DNA of 64,000 nt, taken from positions 1,798,001 through 1,862,000 of the forward strand of contig NZ_CP012266.1 of assembly GCF_001277235.1 (NCBI RefSeq), read 5' to 3'. Position numbers and translations under genes: made by a program. Under the pieces are notes generated by a model, which ran no database searches, was not told the DNA's origin, and saw only the letters and a list, made by a program, of their open reading frames with translations. Positions 23,776 through 33,035 of the stretch are shown piece after piece. Position 1 is the stretch's first letter. Every line of letters begins with the position of its first letter. This stretch comes from Cronobacter dublinensis subsp. dublinensis LMG 23823 (GTDB lineage: Bacteria; Pseudomonadota; Gammaproteobacteria; Enterobacterales; Enterobacteriaceae).

Positions 23776-24054
23776 ATGAACCTTGAAGACCTGATTAGCA
23801 GCATGACGCCGGAAGTGTATGAGCGCCTCGCGACCGCCGTGGAACTCGGGAAATGGCCCGATGGCGTGGCGTTAACGCCGGAGCAGAAAGAGAACAGTCT
23901 GCAACTGGTAATGCTCTGGCAGATGCGCCACAACACCAATCCGCAGCACATGACCATCGGCACCGACGGTCAGCTGGTGATGAAAAGCAAGCAACAGCTC
24001 AAGGCAGAATTCGGCATTCAGTCACAGCCCATCGCGACGCTGAAACCGCAATAA
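23776..24054 (+). CDS. yeaC: YeaC, DUF1315 family protein, 92 aa
   Basis: Start MNLEDLISSMTPEVYERL, preceded by GTGGAGCG. The sequence TAVELGKWPDGVALTPEQKE, then VMLWQMRHNTNPQHMTIG and MKSKQQLKAEFGI is nearly that of E. coli YeaC. The protein is small, soluble and of unknown function; DUF1315 is widespread in gamma-proteobacteria and usually lies beside msrB, as here. Cotranscription with msrB is likely. Codon use is that of the chromosome at large. Confidence 0.93.
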   Translation: MNLEDLISSMTPEVYERLATAVELGKWPDGVALTPEQKENSLQLVMLWQMRHNTNPQHMTIGTDGQLVMKSKQQLKAEFGIQSQPIATLKPQ

Positions 24055-24078
24055 GCTGAAGCGTGCTGACGCCGTAAA

Positions 24079-24107
24079 AAAAGGCCGCAGATAACGCTGC
24101 GGCCTTT
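24079..24107. terminator. Intrinsic terminator between yeaC and pncA
   Basis: AAGGCCGCAG stem answered by CTGCGGCCTT with a short loop; A-rich on the left and TTTGTCTTT on the right, so it can serve yeaC and, less well, pncA. Confidence 0.82.
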
Positions 24108-24129
24108 GTCTTTAAAGGGCTTACACGGA

Positions 24130-24771
24130 TTACGCCTGCGTTTCGCGCCAGTCGTCCAGCGTGAACAGCGTGGCGCCGCTCGCCGCCATCTCCTGAAACG
24201 CCAGCATACTGGCCTGCGGCGTCAGGTTAACGCCCCGACAGCCGTCGGTAATGACGTTCACCGTATACCCGAGGTTCAGCGCGTCCAGCACGGTGTATTT
24301 CACACAGTAATCGGTCGCAAGCCCCATCACGATAAGCTCATCCACGCCATGCGCGCGTAGCCACGCATCCAGCGGCGTTTTCTGACGATGCCCGTTATCG
24401 AAAAACGCGCTGTAGCTGTCGATAGTTGGGTTTTCCCCTTTATAAAAGCGCTGTTCAATCGCTTTATCGTTGAGCAGCGGATGCAGCGCGGCGCCGTCGC
24501 TCTGCTGAATGCAGTGATCGGGCCACCAGGTCTGCGGCAGGCCGTCGAGCGTGCCTTGCGTGAACGGCTCGGCGTGCTGCGCCGAGGCGAAGCTGCCGTG
24601 TCCGGCCGGATGCCAGTCCTGGCTTGCCAGCACCGGCACGCCGCGCGGCTGGCACCACCCAATCATCGCGTTGGCGATATCCACCGTGCTATCGCCTTCC
24701 GCGACCGCCAGCGCGCCGCCGGCGCAAAAATCGTTTTGCAAATCGACCAGCAGCAGGGCGCGTGAAGTCAT
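24130..24771 (-). CDS. pncA: Nicotinamidase/pyrazinamidase PncA, 213 aa
   Basis: Hydrolyses nicotinamide to nicotinate for NAD salvage. The catalytic triad is visible as Asp10 in LLVDLQNDF, Lys111 in RFYKGENPTIDSYS and Cys156 in GLATDYCVKYTVLDAL; the metal site comprises Asp52 and His54 in SQDWHP and a later His in WPDHCIQ. The length equals that of E. coli PncA. Its start lies ten bases after the stop of ansA on the same strand, so ansA-pncA is an operon. The product links NAD turnover with deamidation by its partner. Confidence 0.96.
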   Translation of the reverse strand: MTSRALLLVDLQNDFCAGGALAVAEGDSTVDIANAMIGWCQPRGVPVLASQDWHPAGHGSFASAQHAEPFTQGTLDGLPQTWWPDHCIQQSDGAALHPLLNDKAIEQRFYKGENPTIDSYSAFFDNGHRQKTPLDAWLRAHGVDELIVMGLATDYCVKYTVLDALNLGYTVNVITDGCRGVNLTPQASMLAFQEMAASGATLFTLDDWRETQA

Positions 24772-24781
24772 GAAAAGCTCC

Positions 24782-25798
24782 TTATTCGTCCGGGGTCAGT
24801 TCGCCGCGCAGGTTACGCATCATCGCCTCGCGGATCGCCTGCGGCTCCAGCCCCTGACTTAACAGATAATGCAGTTTGGTCAGCGTCGCCTCGACGGTCA
24901 TGTCGAACCCACTGATAACGCCCGCGTGCGCCAGCGCGTTACCGGTGGCGTAGCCGCCCATGTTCACTTTGCCGGACATACACTGCGTCAGGTTGACCAC
25001 TACAATCCCGCGCGAGCACGCCTCTTTAAGCTCTTCCAGAAATTCGCCGTTCTGCGGCGCGTTGCCTACGCCGTAGGAGCGCAGGATAAGCGCCCGTACC
25101 GGCTGGCGCAGAAAGTTGCGCACCACGTCGGCGGAGATGCCCGGATAAATCGTCACCACGCCGATAGGCTGCGGCGTGATCGGATGTACGCGCAGCTCGC
25201 CGTGGCCGTGCGGAGCTGGCGGCGTATTCAGGCGGCGAATATGAATACCCGCTTCGAGCAGCGGCGGCAGGTTAGGGGAGGCGAAAGCGTCGAAGCCGTC
25301 GGCGTGCGCTTTGGTGGTGCGGTTGCCGCGATAAAGTCGGTTATTGAAAAACAGCGTCACTTCGCTAATCGGATAGTTCGCCGCGACATAGAGCGAGTTC
25401 AGCAGGTTGATCTGGCCGTCGGAGCGCAGCTCCGCCAGCGGGATCTGCGAGCCGGTCACAATCACCGGCTTGCTCAGGTTCTCCAGCATAAACGACAGTG
25501 CCGAGGCGGTGAACGCCATCGTGTCGGTGCCGTGCAGGATCACGAAGCCGTCATACTCATCGTAATGCGCCTTGATATCGTCTGCGATATGCAGCCAGTC
25601 CTGCGGCGTCATATCGGAGGAGTCCATCAGGGGCGCATATTCATGGATGGTGAAATCCGGCATTTCGGGGCGGTGGAATTCCGGCATCTGCGCCAGCTGC
25701 TGCTGGAGATGGCCGGAAACGGGGATATAGCCGTGTTCGGAGCGCTGCATACCGATGGTGCCGCCGGTATAGGCAACGTAGATCGATTTCTTTTGCAT
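24782..25798 (-). CDS. ansA: Type I (cytoplasmic) L-asparaginase, 338 aa
   Basis: Converts asparagine to aspartate and ammonia in the cytoplasm. Start MQKKSIYVAYTGGTIGMQRS gives the E. coli length. The first catalytic Thr is in YTGGTIGM (residues 10-17), and the second motif ILHGTDTMAFTASAL holds the Thr-Asp pair of the active site; KVNMGGYATGNAL is a further family block. No signal peptide, which separates it from the periplasmic AnsB. Cotranscribed with pncA just downstream; sppA lies upstream behind a terminator. Confidence 0.96.
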   Translation of the reverse strand: MQKKSIYVAYTGGTIGMQRSEHGYIPVSGHLQQQLAQMPEFHRPEMPDFTIHEYAPLMDSSDMTPQDWLHIADDIKAHYDEYDGFVILHGTDTMAFTASALSFMLENLSKPVIVTGSQIPLAELRSDGQINLLNSLYVAANYPISEVTLFFNNRLYRGNRTTKAHADGFDAFASPNLPPLLEAGIHIRRLNTPPAPHGHGELRVHPITPQPIGVVTIYPGISADVVRNFLRQPVRALILRSYGVGNAPQNGEFLEELKEACSRGIVVVNLTQCMSGKVNMGGYATGNALAHAGVISGFDMTVEATLTKLHYLLSQGLEPQAIREAMMRNLRGELTPDE

Positions 25799-25847
25799 AG
25801 GATAGCTTTCGTTGTGCATAAACCCGCGCAGTATAGAGGTGCTGCAG

Positions 25848-25876
25848 AAAAAAATCAGCCCGGCATTGGCCGGGCT
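25848..25876 (-). terminator. Intrinsic terminator of sppA
   Basis: AGCCCGGC-CAAT-GCCGGGCT stem on the minus strand followed by GATTTTTTT. Confidence 0.9.
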
Positions 25877-25898
25877 GTGACAGAGACACGCTGAGGCG

Positions 25899-27749
25899 TT
25901 ATCGCACGTCGCCGCAGGTGAGGCAGAAGGCGTAACGGTTTTGCGGATCGTTAAAGGCGGCAAGTTTATCGCCTTCCTTTTTCGCCGCCAGCGCCGCGTC
26001 AGCAAACGGAGCAGGAAGCCACGCCTGCAGCGCCTGCGGCAGCATCGCGTGCACGGAGCCAGTCAGGTTGGCGAACACCATATCCACAAAGCTCGGTTCA
26101 TCCTGATAAAAATCGAGATGCCAGGTTTTCAGCTTCGCAAGCTCCGCGGCTTTTTTCACGGCGTCGTCGAAATCGCCGAGGCTATCCACCAGCCCGTTTT
26201 GCTTCGCGTCTTCACCCGTCCAGACGTGGCCCTGGGCAATCTGGTCAATTTGCTGCGGCGTTTTGTGACGCGACTGCGCGACCAGACCGATAAAGCGCTG
26301 ATAGCCGTTCTCGATGGTTATCTGCATCAGCTTCTGCACTTCCGGCGGCAGCGCTTTGGTCACGGCGACATCCGCGAGCGGCGAGGTCGCCACGCCGTCA
26401 GTATGCACGCCAATCGCATCGAGGCTGTTTTCCACCGTGTTGATTACCCCAAAGATGCCGATAGACCCCGTCAGCGTACTTGGGTTTGCCACGATGTAGC
26501 TTGCAGGTGTTGAGATCCAGTAGCCGCCCGAGGCCGCCATGCCGCCCATTGAAACCACGACTGGTTTACCGGCTTCTTTCGCCGCCGCCAGTTCCTGACG
26601 GATGGTTTCAGAGGCAGTCACGCTGCCGCCGGGGCTGTTCACCCGCAGCACAATCGCTTTCACTTTCGGATCAAGACGCGCGTCGCGGATCTGCGCGGCG
26701 GTGGTGTCGCCGCCGACATTCCCCGGCGTTTCTTCGCCATCCATGATGGCGCCGTTAGCGAAGACCACGGCAATGCTTTCGCCCTGTTCGGACGGCTTAT
26801 TCACCGGGTAGTCGTAAATGCTGACCGCGCGGAAATCTTTATCCTTGTCGCTCCAGCCGAACTGTTTTACCAACGCCTTGTCGATAGCCGCGCTGCTCGC
26901 CAGTTCATCCACCAGCTTGTTGTCGAGCGCGTATTTCGCGGTGTCGCCGCCAGCGGCTTCAAGACCTGCGATCATCGCCTGCGCGCCTGGGAATATCTGG
27001 CTTGCCGGTACCTGGCGGTTAGCCGCGAGCGTGCCGAGATAGTTCTGCCACAGCTCGCCAATCCAGCGGCTATCGGCATCGCGCGCTTCCGGCGACATAT
27101 CGTCGCGGATAAACGGCTCGACGGCTGATTTATAGGTGCCGACGCGGAACACATGGGTCGTCACTTTCAGCTTGTCGAGGAGCGACTTGTAATAGAGGCC
27201 ATTGGTGGCGAAACCGTGCAGGTCGACGGTGCCCTGCGGCGAGAGCCAAATCTTGTTGGCGAAGCTCGCGAGATAGTACTGGCCCTGGCTGTAGCTTTCG
27301 CCAATGGCGTAGACCGGCTTACCGGCGTCGCGGAATTCGCGCAGCGCCTTACCGATATACTGCATCGACGGCTGATCGGCCCCGGCGAAATCCTTCAGAT
27401 CCAGCACGATACCGGTAATATTGCGGTCGTCTTTCGCCTGGCGAATCGCGTTAACGATATCGAACAGCGAGTTTTCCTGTAAGCGATCGGAGCTTGCGCC
27501 GAACAGCTGACGTCCCAGCGCGCCGAGTTTGTTATTGACCGACGGTTTATCCACCACCACGCCGCTGATATCGAGCAGCAGCGCGCCGCGCCCCGGCTCC
27601 GACGGGCCGCTGTTGAACTGCATCCAGACGCCGACGCCCACCAGCACCAGCACCAGAAACAGCAGATTCATCACCAGCTCTCTGATGAAGTTGAGCAGGC
27701 GCCAGGTCCACTTAAAGAATCCGGCAATAATTCGCCAAAGGGTACGCAT
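25899..27749 (-). CDS. sppA: Signal peptide peptidase SppA (protease IV), 616 aa
   Basis: An inner-membrane serine protease that degrades cleaved signal peptides in the periplasm. The membrane anchor is residues 25-45 (LVMNLLFLVLVLVGVGVWM). Like other long-form SppA it has two ClpP-like halves: the general-base Lys207 sits in FRVGTYKSAVEPF of the first half and the nucleophilic Ser in SMGGMAASGGYWI of the second. Length is two residues below that of E. coli. ATG start with GAGAG upstream. It is transcribed alone ahead of ansA, and divergently from ydjA. Confidence 0.96.
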   Translation of the reverse strand: MRTLWRIIAGFFKWTWRLLNFIRELVMNLLFLVLVLVGVGVWMQFNSGPSEPGRGALLLDISGVVVDKPSVNNKLGALGRQLFGASSDRLQENSLFDIVNAIRQAKDDRNITGIVLDLKDFAGADQPSMQYIGKALREFRDAGKPVYAIGESYSQGQYYLASFANKIWLSPQGTVDLHGFATNGLYYKSLLDKLKVTTHVFRVGTYKSAVEPFIRDDMSPEARDADSRWIGELWQNYLGTLAANRQVPASQIFPGAQAMIAGLEAAGGDTAKYALDNKLVDELASSAAIDKALVKQFGWSDKDKDFRAVSIYDYPVNKPSEQGESIAVVFANGAIMDGEETPGNVGGDTTAAQIRDARLDPKVKAIVLRVNSPGGSVTASETIRQELAAAKEAGKPVVVSMGGMAASGGYWISTPASYIVANPSTLTGSIGIFGVINTVENSLDAIGVHTDGVATSPLADVAVTKALPPEVQKLMQITIENGYQRFIGLVAQSRHKTPQQIDQIAQGHVWTGEDAKQNGLVDSLGDFDDAVKKAAELAKLKTWHLDFYQDEPSFVDMVFANLTGSVHAMLPQALQAWLPAPFADAALAAKKEGDKLAAFNDPQNRYAFCLTCGDVR

Positions 27750-27923
27750 TTACTCTCCCTAATCCGTGAATAACGGGGAACCCCGTAACCTCCCGCTACA
27801 GGCGGGACGCCGACAAAGTGTAAATACCCCGGGCGGCCTTGTCAGCAGGAAACGCCGGTAGGGTGTAACAAAACATACCGCTGTGTTAATTTTATGATTA
27901 AAAATCATCACAGGAGAGTTGAG

Positions 27924-28475
27924 ATGGATGCATTAGAGATGCTGGTCAACCGCCGCAGCGCCTCGCGGCTCGCCGAGCCTGCGCCCACTGGCGACGCGCT
28001 GGAAAACATTCTGCGCGCGGGCCTGCGCGCCCCGGATCACGGCACGCTCCAGCCGTGGCGTTTCTTTGTTATCGAAGGGGAAGGGCGCGAGCGCTTCAGC
28101 GCGCTGCTGGAAAACGCCGCCATCGCCGACGGTCAGGATGAAAAAGCAATCGACAAAGCCCGCAACGCGCCGTTTCGCGCGCCGCTTATCATCACCGTCG
28201 TCGCGCATTGCCAGGAGCACCATAAAGTGCCGCGCTGGGAGCAGGTGGTCAGCGCCGGTTGCGCGGTCATGGCGATGCAAATGGCGGCGCTCGCCCAGGG
28301 CTTTAACGGCATCTGGCGCAGCGGCCCGTTCACCGACAACCCGCGGGTGCGCGAGGCGTTTGACTGCCGCGAGCAGGATCAGATAGTCGGTTTTCTCTAT
28401 CTCGGCACCCCGCAGCTGAAGGCGTCCACCACCATTAACCTGCCCGACACCGCCCCCTTCGTGCGTTATTTCTGA
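27924..28475 (+). CDS. ydjA: YdjA, nitroreductase family protein, 183 aa
   Basis: Start MDALEMLVNRRSASRLAEPA after CAGGAGAG gives the length of the E. coli protein, a compact FMN nitroreductase with an unusually small active site. Characteristic blocks are RRSASRL for FMN phosphate binding, LRAGLRAPDHGTLQPWRFFV, and GFNGIWRSGPFTDNPRVRE. The natural substrate is unknown. In E. coli and here it precedes selD on the same strand, about 150 bases away, with separate promoter sequence between them. Confidence 0.95.
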   Translation: MDALEMLVNRRSASRLAEPAPTGDALENILRAGLRAPDHGTLQPWRFFVIEGEGRERFSALLENAAIADGQDEKAIDKARNAPFRAPLIITVVAHCQEHHKVPRWEQVVSAGCAVMAMQMAALAQGFNGIWRSGPFTDNPRVREAFDCREQDQIVGFLYLGTPQLKASTTINLPDTAPFVRYF

Positions 28476-28626
28476 AGCCCTCGCGCAAAACTGTCTGGAT
28501 TGTGAGCAAAAGCGGCGCAATTCAGACAGGCATACTTACCACCCCGCCTTTCAGGCGCTACCATAAGCGCGCTTTATTTATCGAATGATAACGATCACCT
28601 GATTCTGACCAAACAAGGAGCGGTCC

Positions 28627-29670
28627 ATGAGTGAGCAAGCGATTCGTCTGACCCAGTACAGCCACGGAGCAGGTTGCGGTTGTAAAATTTCCCCGAAAGT
28701 GCTGGAAACCATCCTGCACAGCGATCAGGCGAAGTTTATCGACCCCAACCTGCTTGTCGGCAATGAAACCCGCGATGACGCGGCGGTTTACGACCTGGGC
28801 AACGGCACGAGCGTTATCAGCACCACGGATTTCTTCATGCCTATCGTGGACAACCCTTTTGATTTTGGCCGCATCGCCGCGACCAACGCCATTAGCGATA
28901 TCTACGCAATGGGCGGCAAACCGATTATGGCTATCGCGATACTCGGCTGGCCGGTCAACACGCTGGCGCCGGAAATCGCGCGCGAAGTCGTCGAAGGTGG
29001 GCGTTTCGCCTGCCAGCAAGCGGGCATCGCGCTTGCGGGCGGCCACTCCATTGACGCGCCGGAGCCGATTTTCGGCCTCGCGGTCACGGGCGTCGTGCCG
29101 ACCGCGCGCGTGAAGAAAAACAGCACCGCCGAGGCGGGCTGCCAGCTCTTCCTTACCAAACCGCTGGGGATAGGCGTGCTCACCACGGCGGAGAAGAAAT
29201 CGTTGCTGCGCCCGGAGCATCAGGGCCTCGCCACGGAGGTGATGTGTACGATGAATAAAGCGGGCGCTGATTTCGCGCAGATTGACGGCGTGCGGGCGAT
29301 GACCGACGTCACCGGCTTCGGGCTGCTGGGCCATCTCAGTGAAGTGTGTCAGGGCGCAGGCCTTCAGGCGGAGCTCTGGTATGACGCCGTGCCGAAACTG
29401 CCGGGCGTAGAAGAATACATTGCGCAGGGGGCGGTCCCGGGCGGCACCAGCCGCAACTTCGCGAGCTACGGTCACCTGATGGGCGACATGCCGGACGCCT
29501 GGCGCAGCCTGCTGTGCGATCCGCAAACCTCCGGCGGCCTGCTGCTGGCGGTCGACCCGGCGGCGCAGGCGCAGGTAGAGGCCGTGGCGGCGGAGCATGG
29601 CATCACGCTCAGCGCCATCGGCGAGCTGAAAACCGCGCGCGGCGGCCGTCCAATGGTGGAGATTCGCTAA
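28627..29670 (+). CDS. selD: Selenide, water dikinase (selenophosphate synthase), 347 aa
   Basis: Makes selenophosphate, the selenium donor for selenocysteine and selenouridine, from selenide and ATP. ATG with AAGGAGCGGTCC upstream. The glycine-rich N-terminal loop HGAGCGCKISPKVL holds the catalytic Cys17 and Lys20; the metal-binding Asp residues follow in NETRDDAAVYDL and ISTTDFFMPIVDNPF. The catalytic residue is encoded as Cys, not Sec. topB begins three bases after its stop, so the two are transcribed and translated together, as in E. coli. Confidence 0.97.
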   Translation: MSEQAIRLTQYSHGAGCGCKISPKVLETILHSDQAKFIDPNLLVGNETRDDAAVYDLGNGTSVISTTDFFMPIVDNPFDFGRIAATNAISDIYAMGGKPIMAIAILGWPVNTLAPEIAREVVEGGRFACQQAGIALAGGHSIDAPEPIFGLAVTGVVPTARVKKNSTAEAGCQLFLTKPLGIGVLTTAEKKSLLRPEHQGLATEVMCTMNKAGADFAQIDGVRAMTDVTGFGLLGHLSEVCQGAGLQAELWYDAVPKLPGVEEYIAQGAVPGGTSRNFASYGHLMGDMPDAWRSLLCDPQTSGGLLLAVDPAAQAQVEAVAAEHGITLSAIGELKTARGGRPMVEIR

Positions 29671-29673
29671 TCG

Positions 29674-31620
29674 ATGCGGTTGTTTATTGCCGAAAAGCCC
29701 AGTCTGGGGCGCGCCATCGCCGACGTGCTGCCGAAGCCGCACCGTCGCGGCGACGGGTTTATCGAATGCGGAAATGGCCAGGTGGTGACTTGGTGTGTCG
29801 GCCACCTGCTGGAGCAGGCGCAGCCGGACGCCTATGACAGCCGCTATGGCCGCTGGAATCTCGCCGACCTGCCCATCGTGCCGGAGAAGTGGCAGCTGCA
29901 GCCGAAGCCGTCGGTCGCAAAGCAGCTTAACGTGATTAAAAAGCTGCTGCGCGAGGCTCAGGAAATCGTCCACGCAGGCGACCCGGACCGCGAAGGACAA
30001 CTGCTGGTGGATGAAGTCCTCGACTACCTGCAGCTGCCCGCCGAAAAGCGCCAGCAGGTGCGCCGCTGCCTGATTAACGATCTCAACCCGCAGGCGGTGG
30101 AACGCGCCATTGAAAAACTGCGCGAGAACCGGGAGTTTGTGCCGCTCAGCACCTCGGCGCTCGCCCGCGCCCGCGCCGACTGGCTTTACGGCATTAACAT
30201 GACGCGCGCTTACACCTTGCTCGGGCAAAACGCGGGCTACCAGGGCGTGCTCTCGGTGGGCCGCGTCCAGACGCCGGTGCTCGGGCTGGTGGTGCGGCGT
30301 GATGAAGAGATTGAAAACTTTGTCGCTAAAGATTACTTCGACGTCAAAGCGCATATCGTCACGCCCGCCGGTGAGCGTTTTACCGCGCTCTGGCAGCCGA
30401 GCGAGGCCTGCGAGCCGTATCAGGACGAAGAGGGGCGGCTGCTGAACCGCGCGCTGGCGGAGCATGTCATAAAGCGTATCGATGGCAAGCCCGCGCTCGT
30501 CACCAGTTATAACGACAAGCGCGAAAGCGAGGCCGCGCCGCTGCCGTTCTCGCTCTCGACGCTGCAAATCGAGGCCTCTAAACGCTTTAACTTAAGCGCC
30601 CAGACGGTGCTGGATATCTGCCAGAAGCTCTACGAAACCCACAAGCTCATTACCTATCCGCGCTCCGACTGCCGCTACCTGCCGGAAGAACACTTTGCGG
30701 GCCGCCATGCGGTGCTCAAAGCGATAGGCGTCCACGCGGCAGATCTGCTGCCGCAACCGGCGGTCGACCCGGCGCGCCGCAACCGCTGCTGGGACGATAA
30801 AAAAGTCGATGCCCACCACGCCATTATTCCGACCGCGCGCAGCACGCCGGTGTCGCTCTCTGACGGTGAGGCGAAAGTTTACGGGCTTATCGCGCGCCAG
30901 TATCTGATGCAGTTCTGCCAGGATGCGCAGTTTCGCAAATGCGTTATCGAGCTTGATATCGCGGGCGGCAAGTTCATCGCCAAAGCGCGCTTTCTCGCAG
31001 ACGCGGGCTGGCGCACGCTGCTCGGCGCAAAAGAGCGTGACGAGGAGAACGACGGCACGCCGCTGCCGGTGGTGGCAAAGGGCGATGAACTGCTGTGCGA
31101 GCGCGGCGAAGTCGTCGAGCGTCAGACCCAGCCGCCGCGCCACTTCACCGACGCCACGCTGCTGTCGGCGATGACCGGCATCGCGCGGTTCGTGCAGGAT
31201 AAAGATCTGAAAAAGATCCTGCGCGCCACCGACGGGCTCGGCACCGAGGCCACCCGCGCAGGTATTATCGAGCTGCTGTTCAGGCGCGGCTTTCTGGAAA
31301 AACAGGGGCGCTATATTCACTCGACGCCTGCCGGGAAAGCGCTGATCCACGCGCTGCCGGAGCTCGCCGCACGCCCGGACATGACCGCGCAGTGGGAATC
31401 GACGCTAACGCAAATCAGCGAGAAACAGTGTCGTTACCAGGATTTCATGCAGCCGCTGGTGCATACGCTCTATTCGCTGATTGACCAGGCGCGCAGCGCG
31501 CCGGTACGCCAGTTCCGCGGGCTGGTGGCGCCGCAGAAGGCGCAAAAAGGGCGCGGGGGCAAGGGCGGCAAAAAGCCCGCGTTCCGTAAACGCGGCGGCG
31601 CGCAGCCTGTTGCGGAGTAA
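29674..31620 (+). CDS. topB: DNA topoisomerase III, 648 aa
   Basis: A type IA topoisomerase that decatenates replication intermediates with RecQ. The Toprim domain opens with MRLFIAEKPSLGRAIADVL and holds the acidic HAGDPDREGQLLVDEVL motif; the active-site Tyr328 sits in ITYPRSDCRYLP; the decatenation loop and zinc-free basic tail follow, ending in a Lys/Arg/Gly-rich segment (KGRGGKGGKKPAFRKRGG). The tail is slightly shorter than in E. coli (648 against 653). It follows selD by three bases. No terminator lies before ynjH. Confidence 0.96.
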   Translation: MRLFIAEKPSLGRAIADVLPKPHRRGDGFIECGNGQVVTWCVGHLLEQAQPDAYDSRYGRWNLADLPIVPEKWQLQPKPSVAKQLNVIKKLLREAQEIVHAGDPDREGQLLVDEVLDYLQLPAEKRQQVRRCLINDLNPQAVERAIEKLRENREFVPLSTSALARARADWLYGINMTRAYTLLGQNAGYQGVLSVGRVQTPVLGLVVRRDEEIENFVAKDYFDVKAHIVTPAGERFTALWQPSEACEPYQDEEGRLLNRALAEHVIKRIDGKPALVTSYNDKRESEAAPLPFSLSTLQIEASKRFNLSAQTVLDICQKLYETHKLITYPRSDCRYLPEEHFAGRHAVLKAIGVHAADLLPQPAVDPARRNRCWDDKKVDAHHAIIPTARSTPVSLSDGEAKVYGLIARQYLMQFCQDAQFRKCVIELDIAGGKFIAKARFLADAGWRTLLGAKERDEENDGTPLPVVAKGDELLCERGEVVERQTQPPRHFTDATLLSAMTGIARFVQDKDLKKILRATDGLGTEATRAGIIELLFRRGFLEKQGRYIHSTPAGKALIHALPELAARPDMTAQWESTLTQISEKQCRYQDFMQPLVHTLYSLIDQARSAPVRQFRGLVAPQKAQKGRGGKGGKKPAFRKRGGAQPVAE

Positions 31621-31743
31621 ACCTGCCGCGCGCCATAAACCTTATACTCGCCTGGCCGATACTCTTTCAGGGAAAGCGCGAAGCGCTATAGTGAAAACAG
31701 ACGTCGCGCTGCGGCGTCATCACGCAACAAGAGGGGATACAGG

Positions 31744-32022
31744 GTGTCAGTGAAACAGAGCTTATTCGCGGCGCTGGCGCTGCTCGCGACGCTGCCGGCG
31801 GGTGCCGACAGGCTGCGCCCGGATGTACAGGTCAACGTGCCGGAAGAAGTTTTCAGCACCGGCGGCCAGCGTCCGCAGCAGTGCATTCAGTGCTGCGTCT
31901 ATCAGGATCAGAACTATTCGGAAGGGGCGGTGATCAAGGCCGATGGCGTGCTGTTGCAGTGCCAGCGTGACGAGAAAACCCTCAGTACGAATCCGCTGGT
32001 GTGGCGCCGCGTTCGGACATAA
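31744..32022 (+). CDS. ynjH: YnjH, DUF1496 family periplasmic protein, 92 aa
   Basis: GTG start after AAGAGGGGATACAGG; a second GTG two codons on is also possible. Residues 1-21 form a signal peptide (VKQSLFAALALLATLPAGA). The mature protein has a cysteine cluster QQCIQCCVYQDQNYSEGA and a later Cys in VLLQCQRDEKTLS, ending NPLVWRRV, all as in E. coli YnjH. Function unknown; the cysteines are probably disulfide-bonded in the periplasm. E. coli places ynjH between nudG and gdhA; here gdhA is missing. The last 41 bases overlap the 3' end of nudG on the other strand. Confidence 0.88.
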   Translation: MSVKQSLFAALALLATLPAGADRLRPDVQVNVPEEVFSTGGQRPQQCIQCCVYQDQNYSEGAVIKADGVLLQCQRDEKTLSTNPLVWRRVRT

Positions 32023-32395
32023 ACGCCTCCAGCAGAGGAATATCCGCCGGGGCGAGCGCATAGCCGAACGCCTCGCGCGGTTCGCACCACGCCAGCGCGC
32101 TATGACACAGCGCCTGCGGCTCGCCCCCGAAATCCTCAACCCGCCACGCATGCAGCCGGATAACCCGGCCTGATACTTCGCGCGTATGGCTTGCCACATA
32201 CGCCCCGACGCGCGCCTCAATCGCCAGCTCTTCTGAAAGCTCGCGCGCCAGCGCCGCGGGCTGGCTTTCGCCGGGCTCCACTTTGCCGCCGGGGAATTCC
32301 CACAGGCCCGGTTGATCGCCCGTTGCCGGGCGCTGCGCCAGCAGCAGACGGCCCTCGCGCACAATAATCGCCGCCACAACGTCAATGATTTGCAT
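31982..32395 (-). CDS. nudG: NudG, CTP/5-hydroxy-CTP pyrophosphohydrolase (Nudix), 137 aa
   Basis: Hydrolyses pyrimidine nucleoside triphosphates, preferring oxidised 5-hydroxy-CTP and thus cleaning the nucleotide pool. The Nudix box is complete: G37 in FPGGKVEPGES, E43, then R51-E52 and E55-E56 in ARELSEEL. Start MQIIDVVAAIIVREGR; the long upstream frame is not used. The C-terminal tail (MSERGATPADSY) is the part that overlaps ynjH. Downstream of the AT-rich toxin island, it marks the return to backbone. Confidence 0.93.
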   Translation of the reverse strand: MQIIDVVAAIIVREGRLLLAQRPATGDQPGLWEFPGGKVEPGESQPAALARELSEELAIEARVGAYVASHTREVSGRVIRLHAWRVEDFGGEPQALCHSALAWCEPREAFGYALAPADIPLLEAFMSERGATPADSY

Positions 32396-32444
32396 GGTCC
32401 TTTTTCCGCAATGCGGCCCCCTACCGGGGATGCCGTGAAATAAG

Positions 32445-32879
32445 TCAGGATGTTGAAAATATACCTGTATCTGGCGCGGTAATATAGGGAACCGGCGTGC
32501 TATTTGCATGATAAGATAAGTATGCATGATTACCATTAAATTCTGGTAATTCAGAAACGATTTTTCCGGTTGTTTTATCTATCACCCAACCGCACACCCA
32601 ACGTTCGCCCCCACATTCCTGAGGTAATTCACCACTCCAGCTCAGATAGAGACGGTAATGACCTGCAAAGTTAACTGGCTTTACCAGTTCACGTTGCATG
32701 ATGTGCTTCCATTTATCAGTGAAATGTTGTTGCTTGCTGGCAAGCACAATATGTTCTGTAAATGGTCCACTGCTTATTGCTACTGAAAAATCTGAAAACT
32801 GAGGATTAACCTCACTGGCAAATGCTATAGCGTTGGTGCTAAATAATATTAAGCTGCATGTTATATTGTTAAAGTTCAT
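32445..32879 (-). CDS. Periplasmic protein, second candidate immunity protein, 144 aa
   Basis: A signal peptide covers residues 1-21 (LILFSTNAIAFA, then SEVNPQF). The core motif VNFAGHYRLYLSW (69-81) is followed by a Cys pair (C89, C96) in QECGGERWVCGWVIDKTTG. The neighbouring gene product shares VNYAGHY, a Cys pair and a V-D-x-x-x-G turn in the same order, so the two are divergent paralogs. It lies last in the island, 156 bases after its paralog, on the same strand as the toxin. I infer a periplasmic immunity role from export, pairing with a cell-wall toxin and low G+C; no family name is known to me. Confidence 0.65.
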   Translation of the reverse strand: MNFNNITCSLILFSTNAIAFASEVNPQFSDFSVAISSGPFTEHIVLASKQQHFTDKWKHIMQRELVKPVNFAGHYRLYLSWSGELPQECGGERWVCGWVIDKTTGKIVSELPEFNGNHAYLSYHANSTPVPYITAPDTGIFSTS

Positions 32880-33035
32880 TTAAAGAAACCTTTAATTTTT
32901 TTAAGGATATTGAGTGCGATAAATTTTTCATTATTCTGATAACCTGGTTATCAGCTATGGTGTCGGACTTTAAGTCGTCTACAACTGATCCTTAGAATGG
33001 TCAGGATCGCTACCATGATCGACAACGCATTTTTT

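Noticed and set aside
28558..30567. A 669-codon open frame on the minus strand
   Set aside because: It lies wholly across selD and topB, is rich in His and Arg with no domain, and arises from the GC-rich codons of the real genes on the plus strand.
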